Shown here in pieces: positions 13,690 to 24,274 of a stretch of 64,000 nucleotides of DNA. The notes beneath the pieces were generated by a model. The model did not search any database and was not told the DNA's origin. It was given only the letters and a program-made list of their open reading frames with translations. Source of the DNA: Allium sativum (Eukaryota; Streptophyta; Magnoliopsida; Asparagales; Amaryllidaceae); contig CM060918.1 of NCBI GenBank assembly GCA_030737875.1, positions 881,620,403-881,684,402 of the forward strand, in the 5' to 3' direction. Positions within the stretch are counted from its first letter, which is position 1; each line of letters begins with the position of its first letter. A program made the position numbers and the translations under genes.

Positions 13690-14370
13690 AAGCTAGAATA
13701 GGAAGGTTGAGTAATTAAGGGAACACTTAACCAACTTAACATGTTAACAAGACAAGATTTGTGGGGGTTAAGTAACTAAGGAAACACTTGACCATCATAA
13801 CATGTTAACTAGACAAGTGGGTAAGGTTAAGTAAATGTTTGACCGTTATAACATGTTAACTAGACTAGAAGGTGGGGATAAGTAAATTTAGAACACTTAA
13901 CTGATCTAACATGTTAACCAAACCAGAAGAAAGGGTTAAGTACACTTAGAACACTTAACCGTTATAGCATGAATAGGTTTAAGTTAATGAGAAACGCTTA
14001 ACCAATATAACCTGATAAACGAGTAAGGTTAAGGAACACTTAAACAATTTAAGTTGATATATGGGTTGGTTAAGTCAACGTAAACCGCTAATTAACACTT
14101 AACCAATTTGACTTGATATATGGGTGGGTTAAGTCAACGTAAATTGCTGGATAACACTTAACCAATCCAACATGACAAGTGAATGGATTAAGTTAACTTG
14201 AGTTAACTGATGACACTTAACCAATCCAACATGACGAGAAAGAGAACTAAGTAGTAAACCTTAGTTAAGAGGACTAAGTTGTAAACCATAGTTAAGAAAA
14301 CGACCGATTCAGGAAACTAAGTAGTAAACCTTAGTTAAGAGAACTAAGTAGTAAACCTTAGTCAAGGAAA
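13690..14370 (+). repeat. Tandem arrays with TAACATGTTAAC and GTAAACCTTAG cores
   Basis: Units of about 50-60 bases carry GTTAAGTAA, CACTTAACC and the palindromic core ATGTTAAC (starts at 13741, 13802, 13852 and 13911, then decaying copies). From about 14250 shorter units with AACTAAGTAGTAAACC repeat three to four times. These arrays account for part of the extra length of this delta LTR. Confidence 0.75.
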
Positions 14371-15016
14371 CCAAGTAAAATACGAGGAGGAGTGAACGTC
14401 CATCTGATCATGAAGACGGCTCCAACGAACTCGGTTACGAAGCACACGGCTTCGAGGGGACGTGAGGGTACTCTTGGTATCCCTCTGTGAGGCTGCTGAT
14501 GATCCTCCTGGGCTCACAAAGGTTAAGGTCTGCATTAGAAGAGCCAAGGGTATGCCTTGGTTGCAATAATAAGGCAACCTAAAGACTAGGATGGACCAGC
14601 GTGATTCGGCGAGACCAGATTTTGCCCTGTGATAGCAACTCGTCGTCTACCTACCATCTTGAGTCAATCGAGTACGTAAAGCGGAAAGGCGGAGAACTCC
14701 AATAGACCATATACTTGCTATCTATTTATGGGTGAGGTTTGGCCAATAGGTTTGTGGGGGCATAGAGGGCCTGCGTATAGTTCTCATTCTTGTTTTTCTT
14801 GGGTGCTTTTCATTTGTTAGTTGAGGGAGGGGTCGTGGGACCATAGCCACTGTAAAAGCAGACCTCAGCATCTGCAATCAACAGATATCTGAAAGCTCCC
14901 GACCGAGTTCCGTGTTTCTTGATTAGCCCTGCCACGGGACTCGGGTCGCACATATAGAAGACATATGCATCTAGACATCGATAATGATTCATGACACATA
15001 CGTAGGGAAAGTCTAG

Positions 15017-16128
15017 TGTAATAACCCGGAAATCCGAGCCAATTTAAAAATTTTATTTTGGCAATTTTGGCGAATTTTGATTATTTAAAATGAATTATTT
15101 TAAATAATAACGACGAGAAATTTATTTCGAATAGAATTAGAACGTATATATTTATATACGTCGTCGTTAGAATATAAATTTTTTATTTTAATTATAAAAG
15201 GAATTGAAAATGGCGCGGTAGTTCGATAATTCGATTTCAAATATCAAATAAATGTACCGGTGCAAAATAAACCGGATTTTAGTGAAACCAAAAATATTTG
15301 AATCTAATAGAGAACATCTTTCCAACGAATTCGGGAAATTGAAATTTCATAGCGGGAATCAAAAGATATGTTCAGTTGAAAATTCATAACAGTCGCTATG
15401 GAATTCAGGCCCATAAAAATGGCCATTTTGCAAATGACCTCGATTTTCGACGAAACCACTTTTGTTGGATTCGTGACGTCAAGTTATTGTTAGGTTTCAA
15501 ATTTTATAATTTTTCGAATCAATATGTGAGTGTGGCAAAGGAAAACTTGTTTTGACCATTTCAGTTGAATTTAATCGACAGGAAAATGGCCATTTTTCAA
15601 ACGGTCTCAGAATTCGATGAAATTGGTTTTGTTATGACCATATCATCAATACGAAGCTAGAAAATATTTTTCGGGAATTTTTCTAGTTAGTATATGGCCT
15701 CGGTAAATTGAAATACGCGTTCAAATTCAATATATAGAGTTCGATTTTGATTTGAATGAAAATTGATCGAAACAATCGAATCAGCTTGTGAAACATATCC
15801 CATTGTGTTCGGGATGGGGGTAATATGCTAGACGACAGTCAGTGGGTTGGATTTCGAGTTCGAAAATAAAAGTTGCTTTTTGGAATTAAATAAATAAATT
15901 AAATAAAAATAAAATCTCACCCGTCCTTTTTCCTTAGCCCCTCCATTCAGATTCAATACCATTCAAAGAAAAAAAATAAAAAAATATGGAAAGCCGCTCG
16001 ATCTAGGGGATCGATCAACCCCTCCACCACCGTAGCAGTGGCGGCGGCGCCGTCCAGACCGTGCACTCCTCTCCTTCCGCTCCTCTTATCCACGCGCTCT
16101 CACCCCCATCGAAATTGGACCTCGCGCT
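15017..16128 (+). mobile_element. Beta solo LTR, 5' segment
   Basis: This segment contains the U3 region. Two diverged repeat units (about 15401-15720) are built on GGCCATTTT, CGACGAAACC and TTTTGTTGG, followed by the block ACACATATCCCATTGTG-like near 15790. The last 200 bases (about 15930-16128) form a GC-rich, CpG-rich island. The gamma solo LTR inserted in that island; GCGCT at 16124-16128 is its left TSD copy. Confidence 0.85.
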
Positions 16129-16287
16129 TGTAACGACCCAGAAAATCTGAACCAATTTAAAAATTTTAAATTGGCTAAAATAGTGGATTTTAAATATTTT
16201 AAATAAATATTTTAAATAATAGCGATGAAAAGTGAGTTTGAATCAACGTTTGAAAATAAATATAATTAATTCTAATTATAAACAAGG
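16129..16287 (+). mobile_element. Gamma solo LTR, first 159 bases
   Basis: Collinear with the first bases of the LTRs of the nested gamma element, read on the minus strand from 21746 and 32845. It ends in CAAGG (16283-16287), the left TSD of the nested element; the LTR resumes after CAAGG at 32846-32850. Confidence 0.9.
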
Positions 16288-16607
16288 TGAGACGACCCCA
16301 AATCCTGTTCGGACGGAGACAAGGGTAATCTTTGGAATATAACACAGAAACAGATAATAGCAGAACATAATTAAATAAATACACCAGATAATGAACAATA
16401 GAATATACTGGATAAAAGTAATCATTAGAGTTACACAGTATACAGGATCTTACTTAGTACAAATACAGTTCGGCTATACATAAATGTCTACAGCGAAAAA
16501 CAAACAAAATATGTACAATAGGAGCTGAACAGCATAAAAAGAGATAAATGATAGAATCCATCTTCAGCTCCAGCTATCCAGATAAAGCCTGCTAAACCTG
16601 AACACAA

Positions 16608-16677
16608 GGCTGCCCGTGTAGAAAAAGGGGCACCCGAGTTTGAAAGTGAAACAAACTACGAGTCAGTCATGGGACTG
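16608..16677 (-). other. Conserved two-hairpin module of the gamma 3' LTR
   Basis: On the minus strand hairpin 1 is CAGTCCCATGACTG (16677-16664) and hairpin 2 pairs GGGTGCCCC with GGGCAGCC (16635 to 16608). Same order and spacing as in the alpha and beta LTRs. Confidence 0.65.
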
Positions 16678-18719
16678 GTATGAGAAATCTACTCAACACA
16701 TTTCAAATATGGCTAATCACAGGACCACGCCACTTTCGTGGAACGGGTTTACTCCATTGGATTGCTAGTGCTTTAAAACAAATCATTCTTTTAAACATCG
16801 CAATGCTTTTTATAAAAATGAAGCCATTATAAGACTCAGTTCCCATCACACAATGCAACGCAAACCAGAGGATAGAGTTTTTACCTTATAACGGCCAACA
16901 TATGCTTGATACGAATAAAACAAAGGCATTTGATATTATTGCTAGTGTTTATATGTTTTGAAAACAATTTCAAATCATAACTATCAATCATAGACGGCAT
17001 GGGTACCATATATCATGTCGCCATATATATATACAATCAAAACCGCACGATGTCTTATTTGGAAATTGGATTTCCGTCATGAACCAAGGCAAAAGATAGT
17101 CCTTACCGAATTCGAGACGCTCTAGCCCGCCCCTTAGGATCAGAGCTTGAGTGACCCTTGGATCGTCAGGGCCGGTCCACCGATGTGGATTAAAATGCCT
17201 GAACCATATGTTTCCCCGCCCTTTGGAGCGTAAACGAGCCAACGAATGACTCCATCGGACCCGGATCGTCCGATCAAACCAAGGCGCCTCGCAATAGCAA
17301 CAACCACATAGGTGAAAAGTATATAAATGTCAGGGCTGGTAGGTCACTGACACCACCCCAGCTAGAAAGAAACGCATGCCCTCCCTGAGGTCCTTCTCCC
17401 GTTTCTGGTTCATACCGGCGTGTGAGGCTCGCGAATTCATGTTATACACAAAGCTACGCCACAGAGGTGGTGCTTTGATCATCACCACAAGACTTTGCTT
17501 TTCAACAGAAACCCTGATCACTGCATCTTAGCATGCCACACAGGCAATTCATGCCATGTGACCGATGTCCATCGATATACAACCTCTGAGCTCGTGCGTT
17601 TCAGAGAAGGGCGTTAAGCAAACGAATAAATTCTCCGCCGCCAAACAGATGTATATTTAAAAGAGATCAATCAACACATAATAAAATCCAATGTCAGACA
17701 CACAGTCCATTTACAAGTCCGTTCTGGGTCTGAACGAAACCGAAGGTACTAAATACCTCGCAAACCCATTGATCACCACGTACATCTGGAAGATCACCAC
17801 TCATTATCCATATTTCGGGATGCCTCCCAATCAAGACCTCGGTTACCATCCAAACGAGGTGAAGATCTCCGGTCTTCGACCATCGTCTTCATCTTCGACT
17901 TTCAATCATCGGTCAATTATTTGAAATGAGAATTAACTCAGCCTTTTCAAATAATTCACGTATATTTAGAATTTCAAATCAATTTATTTCAATGGTTAAA
18001 TCATTCGACAACACTAATTTTGTTCTTTAATGTAATTTTCACACCAAACACATTCAACCATCAAATACCACATGAATCGAGCAAATTCAGTTTATTTCCA
18101 TTCCATATTGTTTATGGTATTTTATAACGATTTATCGCTACTTTTATTTATTTTAAAATAGCCAATTTATTCAAAACGACGCTTCGGGCCATAACGCGGC
18201 CGAGGCGCTGTTTTTCTTCAGATTTGATTTACACGTATCTGAAAATCTAACCGTTGGATCTTCACAAAATTTACATCATTAGAAAGGTCTTTTCAAAACG
18301 AATCCAACGGTTCCAGTTTCGGGAAAATCCGACGGTCGGATCTCCCGGTACAATCGTTTGAAGTTTCGATTTCAAAATACGAACTGCAGCGTCGTTATTC
18401 GATTAAATATAATTATATATATATATATATAATTTTTTCTGGCGCTGTTTTTCCTCAGATTTGAATTAAACATTCCAGACAATCCAACCGTTGGGTTTTT
18501 ACAAAGTTGGTGCCGTTGGAAAGATATTTCCGAGGCGGACCCGACGGTTGCGGTTTCGGGAAAATCCGATGGTCGGATCTCCCGGTATAATCGTTTGAAA
18601 TCACGGTTTCAAAATGCGAACTGCACTGCCACGTTTCGTTTTAATTTTATTTATATTTATATATTTATATAAATATAGTTCATTCAAAAATTCCTATATC
18701 GTTTTCACTTCAAATATTT

Positions 18720-19130
18720 CACTAACGCCTTTAAATTTCGGAAAATTTCGCCATAACCTCCTTTGTACGGGAGGGGCTGGGAAAATTCCCAAATAGCCAC
18801 ACGGACGTCTCATGTCGAAAAGAAAAAGAAAAAGCCAAGCGGCTAGCCAACAGGCTCATAAAATCATCACCCAAACAAAACAATTAATGTGTACCTATTT
18901 GTCGGCACAAAATTTTATTCCTCTTCTCTAGCCCCTTTGCTATAACATGTTCAATAAATATGCATGTACATATATATAGTTCTTATCACTTATCATTTCC
19001 TATTCAACTTCATATTTGATTCCATTTGGTTTAAAAACACCATTCATTCTAATGTTGCATGTATAGGCAAAAATCATATCATTAGCTAATTAATGAATAT
19101 TTCAACTCATATATATTTATTTGAACGAGT
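18720..19130 (-). repeat. 3'UTR-like block inside the gamma 3' LTR
   Basis: The landmarks TTCGCCATAACCTCCTTTG, TACCTATTTGTCGG and CACCATTCATTCT occur here in the same order as in the interior 3' untranslated region (about 21890-22660). The matching block in the 5' LTR is at about 29825-30240. The gamma solo LTR (32851-37771) lacks it, going straight from its repeats near 35340 to the next LTR block. Confidence 0.65.
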
Positions 19131-19359
19131 GGCTATATTTAACACTTCACATTTCAACAATTCGTGTATATAATAAAAATGTGATTTTTATTGTAAAACA
19201 ATTCATTTCAAAACACTATTATTTTATATAGTTTATATAGGTGATAAAAATAGGATTTTTCTTATAAAACAATTTCTTTTAAAACGAGGTCATTTTACAT
19301 AGCTCATATAGATGATATAAAAAGGTGATTTTTATTATGAAGCAATTTATTTCAAAATA

Positions 19360-19700
19360 TGAATACCATTCAACACATGAATTTCTAATCAACGAATGAA
19401 TATCGATTCAACACATGAAGGTTTTCTATAGTTTCTATATATAGATAAAAATGTGGTTTTTATATTTAAAACACGAATACCATTCAACACATGAATTTCT
19501 ACTCAACGAATGAATATCGATTCAACACATGAAGGTTTTCTATTCAATGAATAAATATAGTTTCTATATATAGATAAAATTGTGGTTTTTATACTTAAAA
19601 CACGAATACCATTCAACACATGAATTTCTAATCAACGAATGAATATCGATTCAACACATGAAGGTTATCTATTCAATGAATAAATATAGTTTCAGCAAAT
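19360..19700 (-). repeat. Tandem repeats of about 110-120 bp in the gamma 3' LTR
   Basis: About three units contain ATTCAACACATGAATTTC, GAATATCGATTCAACAC and ATGTGGTTTTTAT cores. The same array is at about 30455-30790 in the 5' LTR and, reversed, at 34725-35055 in the solo LTR. Confidence 0.75.
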
Positions 19701-20055
19701 GAAAATAATTCAGACACATGAATATTATTCAAAATTTCGGCAGCATAACGGCAGGGTAGTTAAAACCGGGACCGTCCCTAGTACGGCTCCTCGCTCTACC
19801 TTAAAACCTCACGGTTTTTTACAATGGGAATCATGCATCTAGTTCGCACGTAGGCGGCATGTATATATTTATTTCATTTACACAAACTAATCCTATGTGG
19901 TTTCAACCAAATATTTCTCAACCACAAAGGGGTATTTTTCAACTACAATCAATCAATATCAACCACAAACAATCCCAAACAACCATTCGCTATCAATCAA
20001 TTTTCACACCAATCACAACCAATAAATATCGTCCATGGTTTGTGGACGAGGGGCG

Positions 20056-20086
<31 letters not shown>

Positions 20087-20851
20087 TTATTTATTTATAT
20101 ATAGCAATTCACTTCTATTTCAACACATATATAATTTTTACAACGCATATATAACTTATACATCGAACGTACAACTTATACAACGCTTATACATGAGGTG
20201 TACAACGCTTATATAACTCATACACCGATCATATAATTTATATATCGTCGTTTTCCATATTGTTTATAAATTAGAAATCTCACCTTAGGTTCCACTCCAC
20301 CGAAAATAGCAGAAGGCTTAGAAAAATATGCGGTCTCTTCTAAAATGTAGAAGGCGTCCACATGGTCACGATATTTCCTGTTTTATCGAATTTCGTTAAC
20401 GAACGAAAAAGATATGATTTTTAAAAGAAATTCATGTTTTGCGACACTTTAAAAATGTTGAAATCACTTCTGAAAATAAACAGCCGTATGTTTTCATACC
20501 TGTTCAAAACTAGGGTTTAAATTTGCGCTCTGACCGTTGCTCGATGTTGAGATCCATTCGCACCACGTCGGAGACCACCAAGCGGCGCGCAGATCGATGG
20601 GACCCACATCCCGTTCGGTGGCGAGACATAGCGGCGGCGACGCTCCGACTTCGCTGACTTCGGGGAGGAAATTCCAGAGAAATACGCCACGATAATTTCC
20701 CAATCTTATATGGATGCGTAAAGGAGGATTAGATCTTCGAAATAAATCCAAAATGGCGTGATTTCATTTAGAGATCGGAGAGAAAAAGAGGAGAGAAGAT
20801 CGGAGGTATGTTCCGCTTGCGCGATTGGTGGATCGGGGAGAGAGAAAAGAT

Positions 20852-20886
20852 ATGGGCCAATAGGGTTTTTTTTATTTTATTTTATA
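20852..20886 (-). promoter_or_regulatory. Probable gamma LTR promoter: TATA and telo-box
   Basis: On the minus strand TATAAAATA (20886-20878) is followed by AAACCCTAT (20868-20860) and TTGGCCCATA (20859-20850). The order TATA then telo-box matches the alpha and delta LTRs. The 5' LTR copy is at about 31910-31943 with a degraded telo-box. Low-complexity A/T surroundings weaken the TATA call. Confidence 0.45.
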
Positions 20887-21746
20887 ATTTTTAAAATATC
20901 CAAAATACCCCTTTCGCCAACGAACCCCAATCCAAACCCAACGACTGTCGTCCCTAGCGTTTTACCCCCCTTCCGAACACAATGGGATATGTTTCGAAGG
21001 CCCATTCGAATGTTTCAGTCAGTTTTCCTTCAAATAAAAATATATTACATTCAATATTTAATTTGAACGTACATTTCAATTTGCCAGGGCCACAAACTGA
21101 TTCGAAAAATTCCAGAAAAATAAATCTAGCTATGTTTTGACGATATGGTCCCAACAAAACTTGTTTCGTCGAATTCTTAGATCGTTTGCAAAAAGGCCCA
21201 TTTCTGGTCGATCCAATTTAACTATAATTGACCAAAACACATTTTCCTTTGCCACGCTCACATACTAGCTTCAAAAATTATGAAATTTGAAACCTAGCAA
21301 TAACTTCACATCCCGGATCCAACAAAAGTTGTTTCGTCGAATTCCGAGGTCGTTTGCAAAATGGCCAATTTCACGGGCTTTATAAATTCCATAGCGACCT
21401 TTCTAAAAATTCATTCGGCCATAACTTTTGCTTTCCGCTATGAAAATTTGATTTTTCAGATTCGTTAGAAAGGTATTCACTAACAGATTTAAATACTTTT
21501 GGTCTCACTAAAATCCGTTTTGTTTTGCACCCGGTACAGTCCGACAAAGTTTGAATTCAATTTTTGAAACTGCAGCGCCATTTCAGGCCTTGTTTATAAT
21601 TAGAATTAATTATATCCGCTTTCAATTGTCGATTCAAACTCGCTTTTCATTGCCATTATTTGAAATATTTATTTTAAATATTTAAAATCCATTATTTTAG
21701 CCAATTTAAAAATTTTAAATTGGTTCAGATTTTCTGGGTCGCTACA

Positions 21747-21759
21747 ATCTCCCCCACTT
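21747..21759 (-). promoter_or_regulatory. Polypurine tract of the gamma element
   Basis: On the minus strand AAGTGGGGGAGAT directly precedes the 3' LTR start TGTAGC. This is the expected plus-strand DNA primer position and confirms which LTR is the 3' one. Confidence 0.9.
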
Positions 21760-22878
21760 AAAACTTTTCGTCCCCGAAAAGGAACAAAGTCGAAAGTGGT
21801 TTGATTAATCAACTCTACGTTCGATCTGGCTTCAATTCTCCAACTTTTCAGTTTCTGATAAATTTCAAATTCTTCAAAAATTTGGCTAACACTCGGAATT
21901 TTCGAAAAATTTCGCCATAACCTCCTTTGTACGGGGAGGGGTTTGGAAATTTATTGGGCCATATTAGGTACCCAATAAATCCTAATAAGCATACACATAT
22001 TTATAGTGGTATATTCTGGTGTTTACAGGGGAGCATGTACTGATAATAACTCCAGAGAATAAATTCTCGTCACCCTGCCCCCGTGTGGGAAATAAATAGT
22101 CCATGTGCCGTATCTAATAACTAGAGAGACGTGGTTATTGTCAACTCCAGACCCGTGTGGGGTTTTTATTAATCTGGCAATTTAATCGTTACAATTTAAA
22201 ATAGTCCATATCAGTCATCTGTTCAACCTGTAAAATATAGTCATCGCCATACAAGCCTCTCGCTCGTATGGTAAATCTTCCACCTCGTCACACAAGCTCC
22301 AAATGCTTATGTGGGATATGATGAAGTATGCCTATCTTCTGAAGTATGCCATGTAATGTAGTTCAAAATTAATTGTTACTATCCTATGGCAACGTTTATT
22401 ATTTCATACAGAAAAACCAGCACTCCGCATCCAATGGCATTCATAGGAGTTGATATAATAATATTTAGCATCCAACTCATTAAGGTTTACCTATTTGTCG
22501 GGCACGCAAATAAAATCTTTACTCAACAGCTAATCCATTTACCTGTTCAAACATATATAATGCACATGTATATATATTCCTATCTGTTTTTAAATCAGTT
22601 CAATGTGTGATTTAAATGAATAAATCCTACCATTCATTCTCTTATTAATTAAATTAACTATTGTTTCAGTAATTTTAATTAATCACATCTACAATCACAC
22701 AACACAACCAACAATCAAATTGTTTTTAACTTTTCAAAATCATACAAATTAATTCCTATATTCTTTTAAAATCATTCGGACCACAGAATTAAAAGTGCAC
22801 ATCCATGGAAAGAAAATAACAACAGAATAGAGAATTAGATGGTAATGCAAAGTATGGTAAATATACCTTGCACCGGAG
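21760..22878 (-). mobile_element. 3' untranslated region of the gamma element
   Basis: About 1.1 kb lies between the end of pol (22879) and the polypurine tract. It holds the conserved landmarks CCGTACAAAGGAGG (around 21930, minus strand) and TGCCCGACAAATAGG (around 22500). Similar landmarks appear in the interiors of the alpha element (44650-44830) and the element at 50786-51411. No open frame of note. Confidence 0.75.
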
Positions 22879-23137
22879 TCAATCAGAGATATCTACTCGG
22901 CATCTGGGGTAGGCTTTTTGAATGCTCTCCTCAGTTTCCCAAGTACAATCTCACGGATCTCCACTCCATTGCACTTTGACTAAGTGAACCTTCTTGTTCC
23001 TCAGCTCTTTGGTTTCTTTGCCGATAATTTTTAGCGGCTCTCTCCTCACAGCTAGTTCTGGAGTAATTTCAATATCCTGCTGAGCTGCTTCTTCCATGAT
23101 CAAGTCTGGATCATGAACGTGCTTTCTAAGTTGATAT
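22879..23137 (-). pseudogene. pol: Integrase C-terminal end with chromodomain-like motif
   Basis: In the frame open from 23229 to 22951 the useful part begins at YQLRKHV, just after a frameshift near 23126-23140. It contains the chromovirus signature KELRNKKVHLVKVQWSG. A TGA (22951-22953) then interrupts, and the same frame continues with TWETEESIQKAYP to a TGA at 22879-22881. In this family the domain is thought to steer integration to heterochromatin through the integrase tail. The upstream part of that open frame (before YQLRKHV) is a shadow of integrase in another frame. Confidence 0.8.
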
Positions 23138-23476
23138 ATGAAATACATCATGAACTCCAGGAAACCAATCTGGCAGTTTGACCCTATAAGCGAGAGTCCC
23201 GATCCGTTCCAAAATAGGAAACGGACCAATGAATTTGGGCGCTAACTTTCCAGTTTTACCGAACCGGATTACTCCTCTTATCAGCGATACTTTCAAATAT
23301 ACATAGTCGCCAACAACAAAGGATATATCTCTTCTTCTTCTATCGGCATAGCTCTTTTGTCGGCTTTGAGCGGCGAGTAATCGTTTCTTGATAAAATCGA
23401 CTTTGTCGGCAGCTTCTCGAATCATATCAGGACCCAACACAAGTCTATTACCTGGTTCGACCCAACAAGCAGGGGA
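23126..23476 (-). pseudogene. pol: Integrase C-terminal (GPY/F-type) region
   Basis: The frame continues that of the upstream pol segments and is open from 23440 to a stop at 23126. It shows LGPDMIREAADKV, QSRQKSYADRRRRD, VGDYVYLKV, KLAPKFIGPFPI and LPDWFPGVHDVFHIS, the usual order of the region after the integrase core, including the GPF version of the GPY/F motif. The stop at 23126 follows a short frameshift, after which the chromodomain-like tail continues in another frame. The stop at 23477-23479 separates it from the core. Confidence 0.88.
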
Positions 23477-23935
23477 TCAGCACGGTCTACCATACAATGC
23501 TTCGAATGGCGACATTGTCAGACTCGCCTGGTAGCTGTTGTTATAAGAGAATTCATCCAAATGCAGATGGTCCTCCCATGATCCACCGAAATCTATAACA
23601 CAAGCCCGCAATAGATCTTCTAAAATACGATTCACCCTCTCAGTCTGACCTTCTGTCTGAGGATGATAAGCGGTGCTCAAGTTCAACTTCGTTCCCAGCT
23701 CGACTTGAAATGCCTCCCAGAATTTGCTAGTGAATATTGTATCTCTATCACTGACTATACTGAGCGGCACTCCATGTAGTCTAACTATTTCCTTGAAGTA
23801 TATCTGCGCCAGACTCTGAGCAGCTCTGTTTGATCTGACAGGTATGAAAAGGGCGGTCTTCGTGAAGCGATCTACGATCACCCAAATACTGGCATTCCCT
23901 TTTCTGGTTCTAGGCAGACCATCAATGAAATCCAT
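23477..23935 (-). pseudogene. pol: Integrase catalytic core (DD35E)
   Basis: This 152-residue open segment inserts element DNA into the host genome in functional relatives. Visible landmarks are D2 (MDFIDGLPR), D63 (IVSDRDTIF) and E99 (EGQTERVNR), with exactly 35 residues between the second D and the E, so all three catalytic acids are present. HPQTEGQTERVNRILEDL and EALYGRPC are standard. The segment ends at a TGA (23477-23479). A TGA shortly before 23935 separates it from the zinc-binding segment in the same frame, so the start shown is only an internal Met. Confidence 0.93.
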
Positions 23936-23953
23936 AGAAATATGTTCCCACTT

Positions 23954-24265
23954 TCAACCAGGAACTTCTAGTGGTTGTAACAATCCAGCCAATTTCTGTT
24001 GGTCGCTCTTGACTAGCTGGCAAGTAGGGCATCGGCTAACATATAAGGAAATGTCCCTTTTCATCGACTTCCACCAGAAAGTGCGTTTGATGTCATTGTA
24101 CATTTTGCTTACTCCTGGATGGATACTAAGTTTTGACTTGTGGCATTCATCCAGTACTTCCTTTCGGAGCTCAGGGATGTTAGGAACACAGATTCGACCT
24201 TTGAGCCTTAAAATCCCATCATTATCTACTTGAAAGCTCGAGGGCTCGCCTTGTTGAATTATCAC
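23954..24265 (-). pseudogene. pol: Integrase N-terminal zinc-binding (HHCC) domain
   Basis: A 103-residue segment with H42, H49, C79 and C82, the HHCC zinc site of Ty3/gypsy integrases, followed by LLQPLEVP. It is in the same frame as the RT-RNase H segment, from which a TAG (24275-24277) separates it, and as the core, from which a TGA separates it. The Met at 24265 is internal. Confidence 0.92.
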
Positions 24266-24274
24266 TCTGATCTT

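Larger units (their letters stand above)
11449..15016 (+). mobile_element. Delta solo LTR, 5' segment
   Basis: This is the first 3.57 kb of the delta solo LTR, up to the beta insertion. It carries a TATA box and telo-box (11928-11959) and a diverged duplication (13437-13650). An array of units with TAACATGTTAAC cores follows (13690-14240), then a second array with GTAAACCTTAG cores (about 14250-14370). The stretch 14380-15010 is more GC-rich and unlike the flanking AT-rich DNA, but no coding frame with recognisable similarity is present. TCTAG at 15012-15016 is the left TSD of the beta LTR. Confidence 0.85.
16288..21746 (-). mobile_element. 3' LTR of the gamma element, 5.46 kb
   Basis: It begins TGTAGCGACCC at 21746 and ends GGGTCGTCTCA at 16288 on the minus strand, and follows the polypurine tract directly. 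Reading from the start: U3 repeats (about 21000-21450), a TATA/telo-box region near 20852-20886, a GC-rich island (20500-20830), tandem repeats with TTCAACACATGAA cores (19360-19700), a 3'UTR-like block (18720-19130), two copies of a 220-bp block with CCGTTGGAT and GGTCGGATCTCCC (18210-18650), and the two-hairpin module (16608-16677). Frames of 60-84 codons here recur in the other gamma LTRs only because the LTRs are copies. Confidence 0.92.

Noticed and set aside
17691..17924. 77-codon frame, also at 28780-29013 and reversed at 36224-36463
   Set aside because: It is antisense to the gamma LTRs and is repeated only because these are LTR copies. No family is recognised.
20494..20751. Frames in GC-rich islands of the gamma and beta LTRs (also 31587-31811, 33576-33841, 62971-63171) as captured host exons
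   Set aside because: The two gamma copies of one element already differ in frame, and composition explains the amino-acid bias. They are kept as islands, not genes.
23844..24233. 129-codon plus-strand frame
   Set aside because: Lies opposite the integrase coding strand and has no similarity of its own; a shadow frame.
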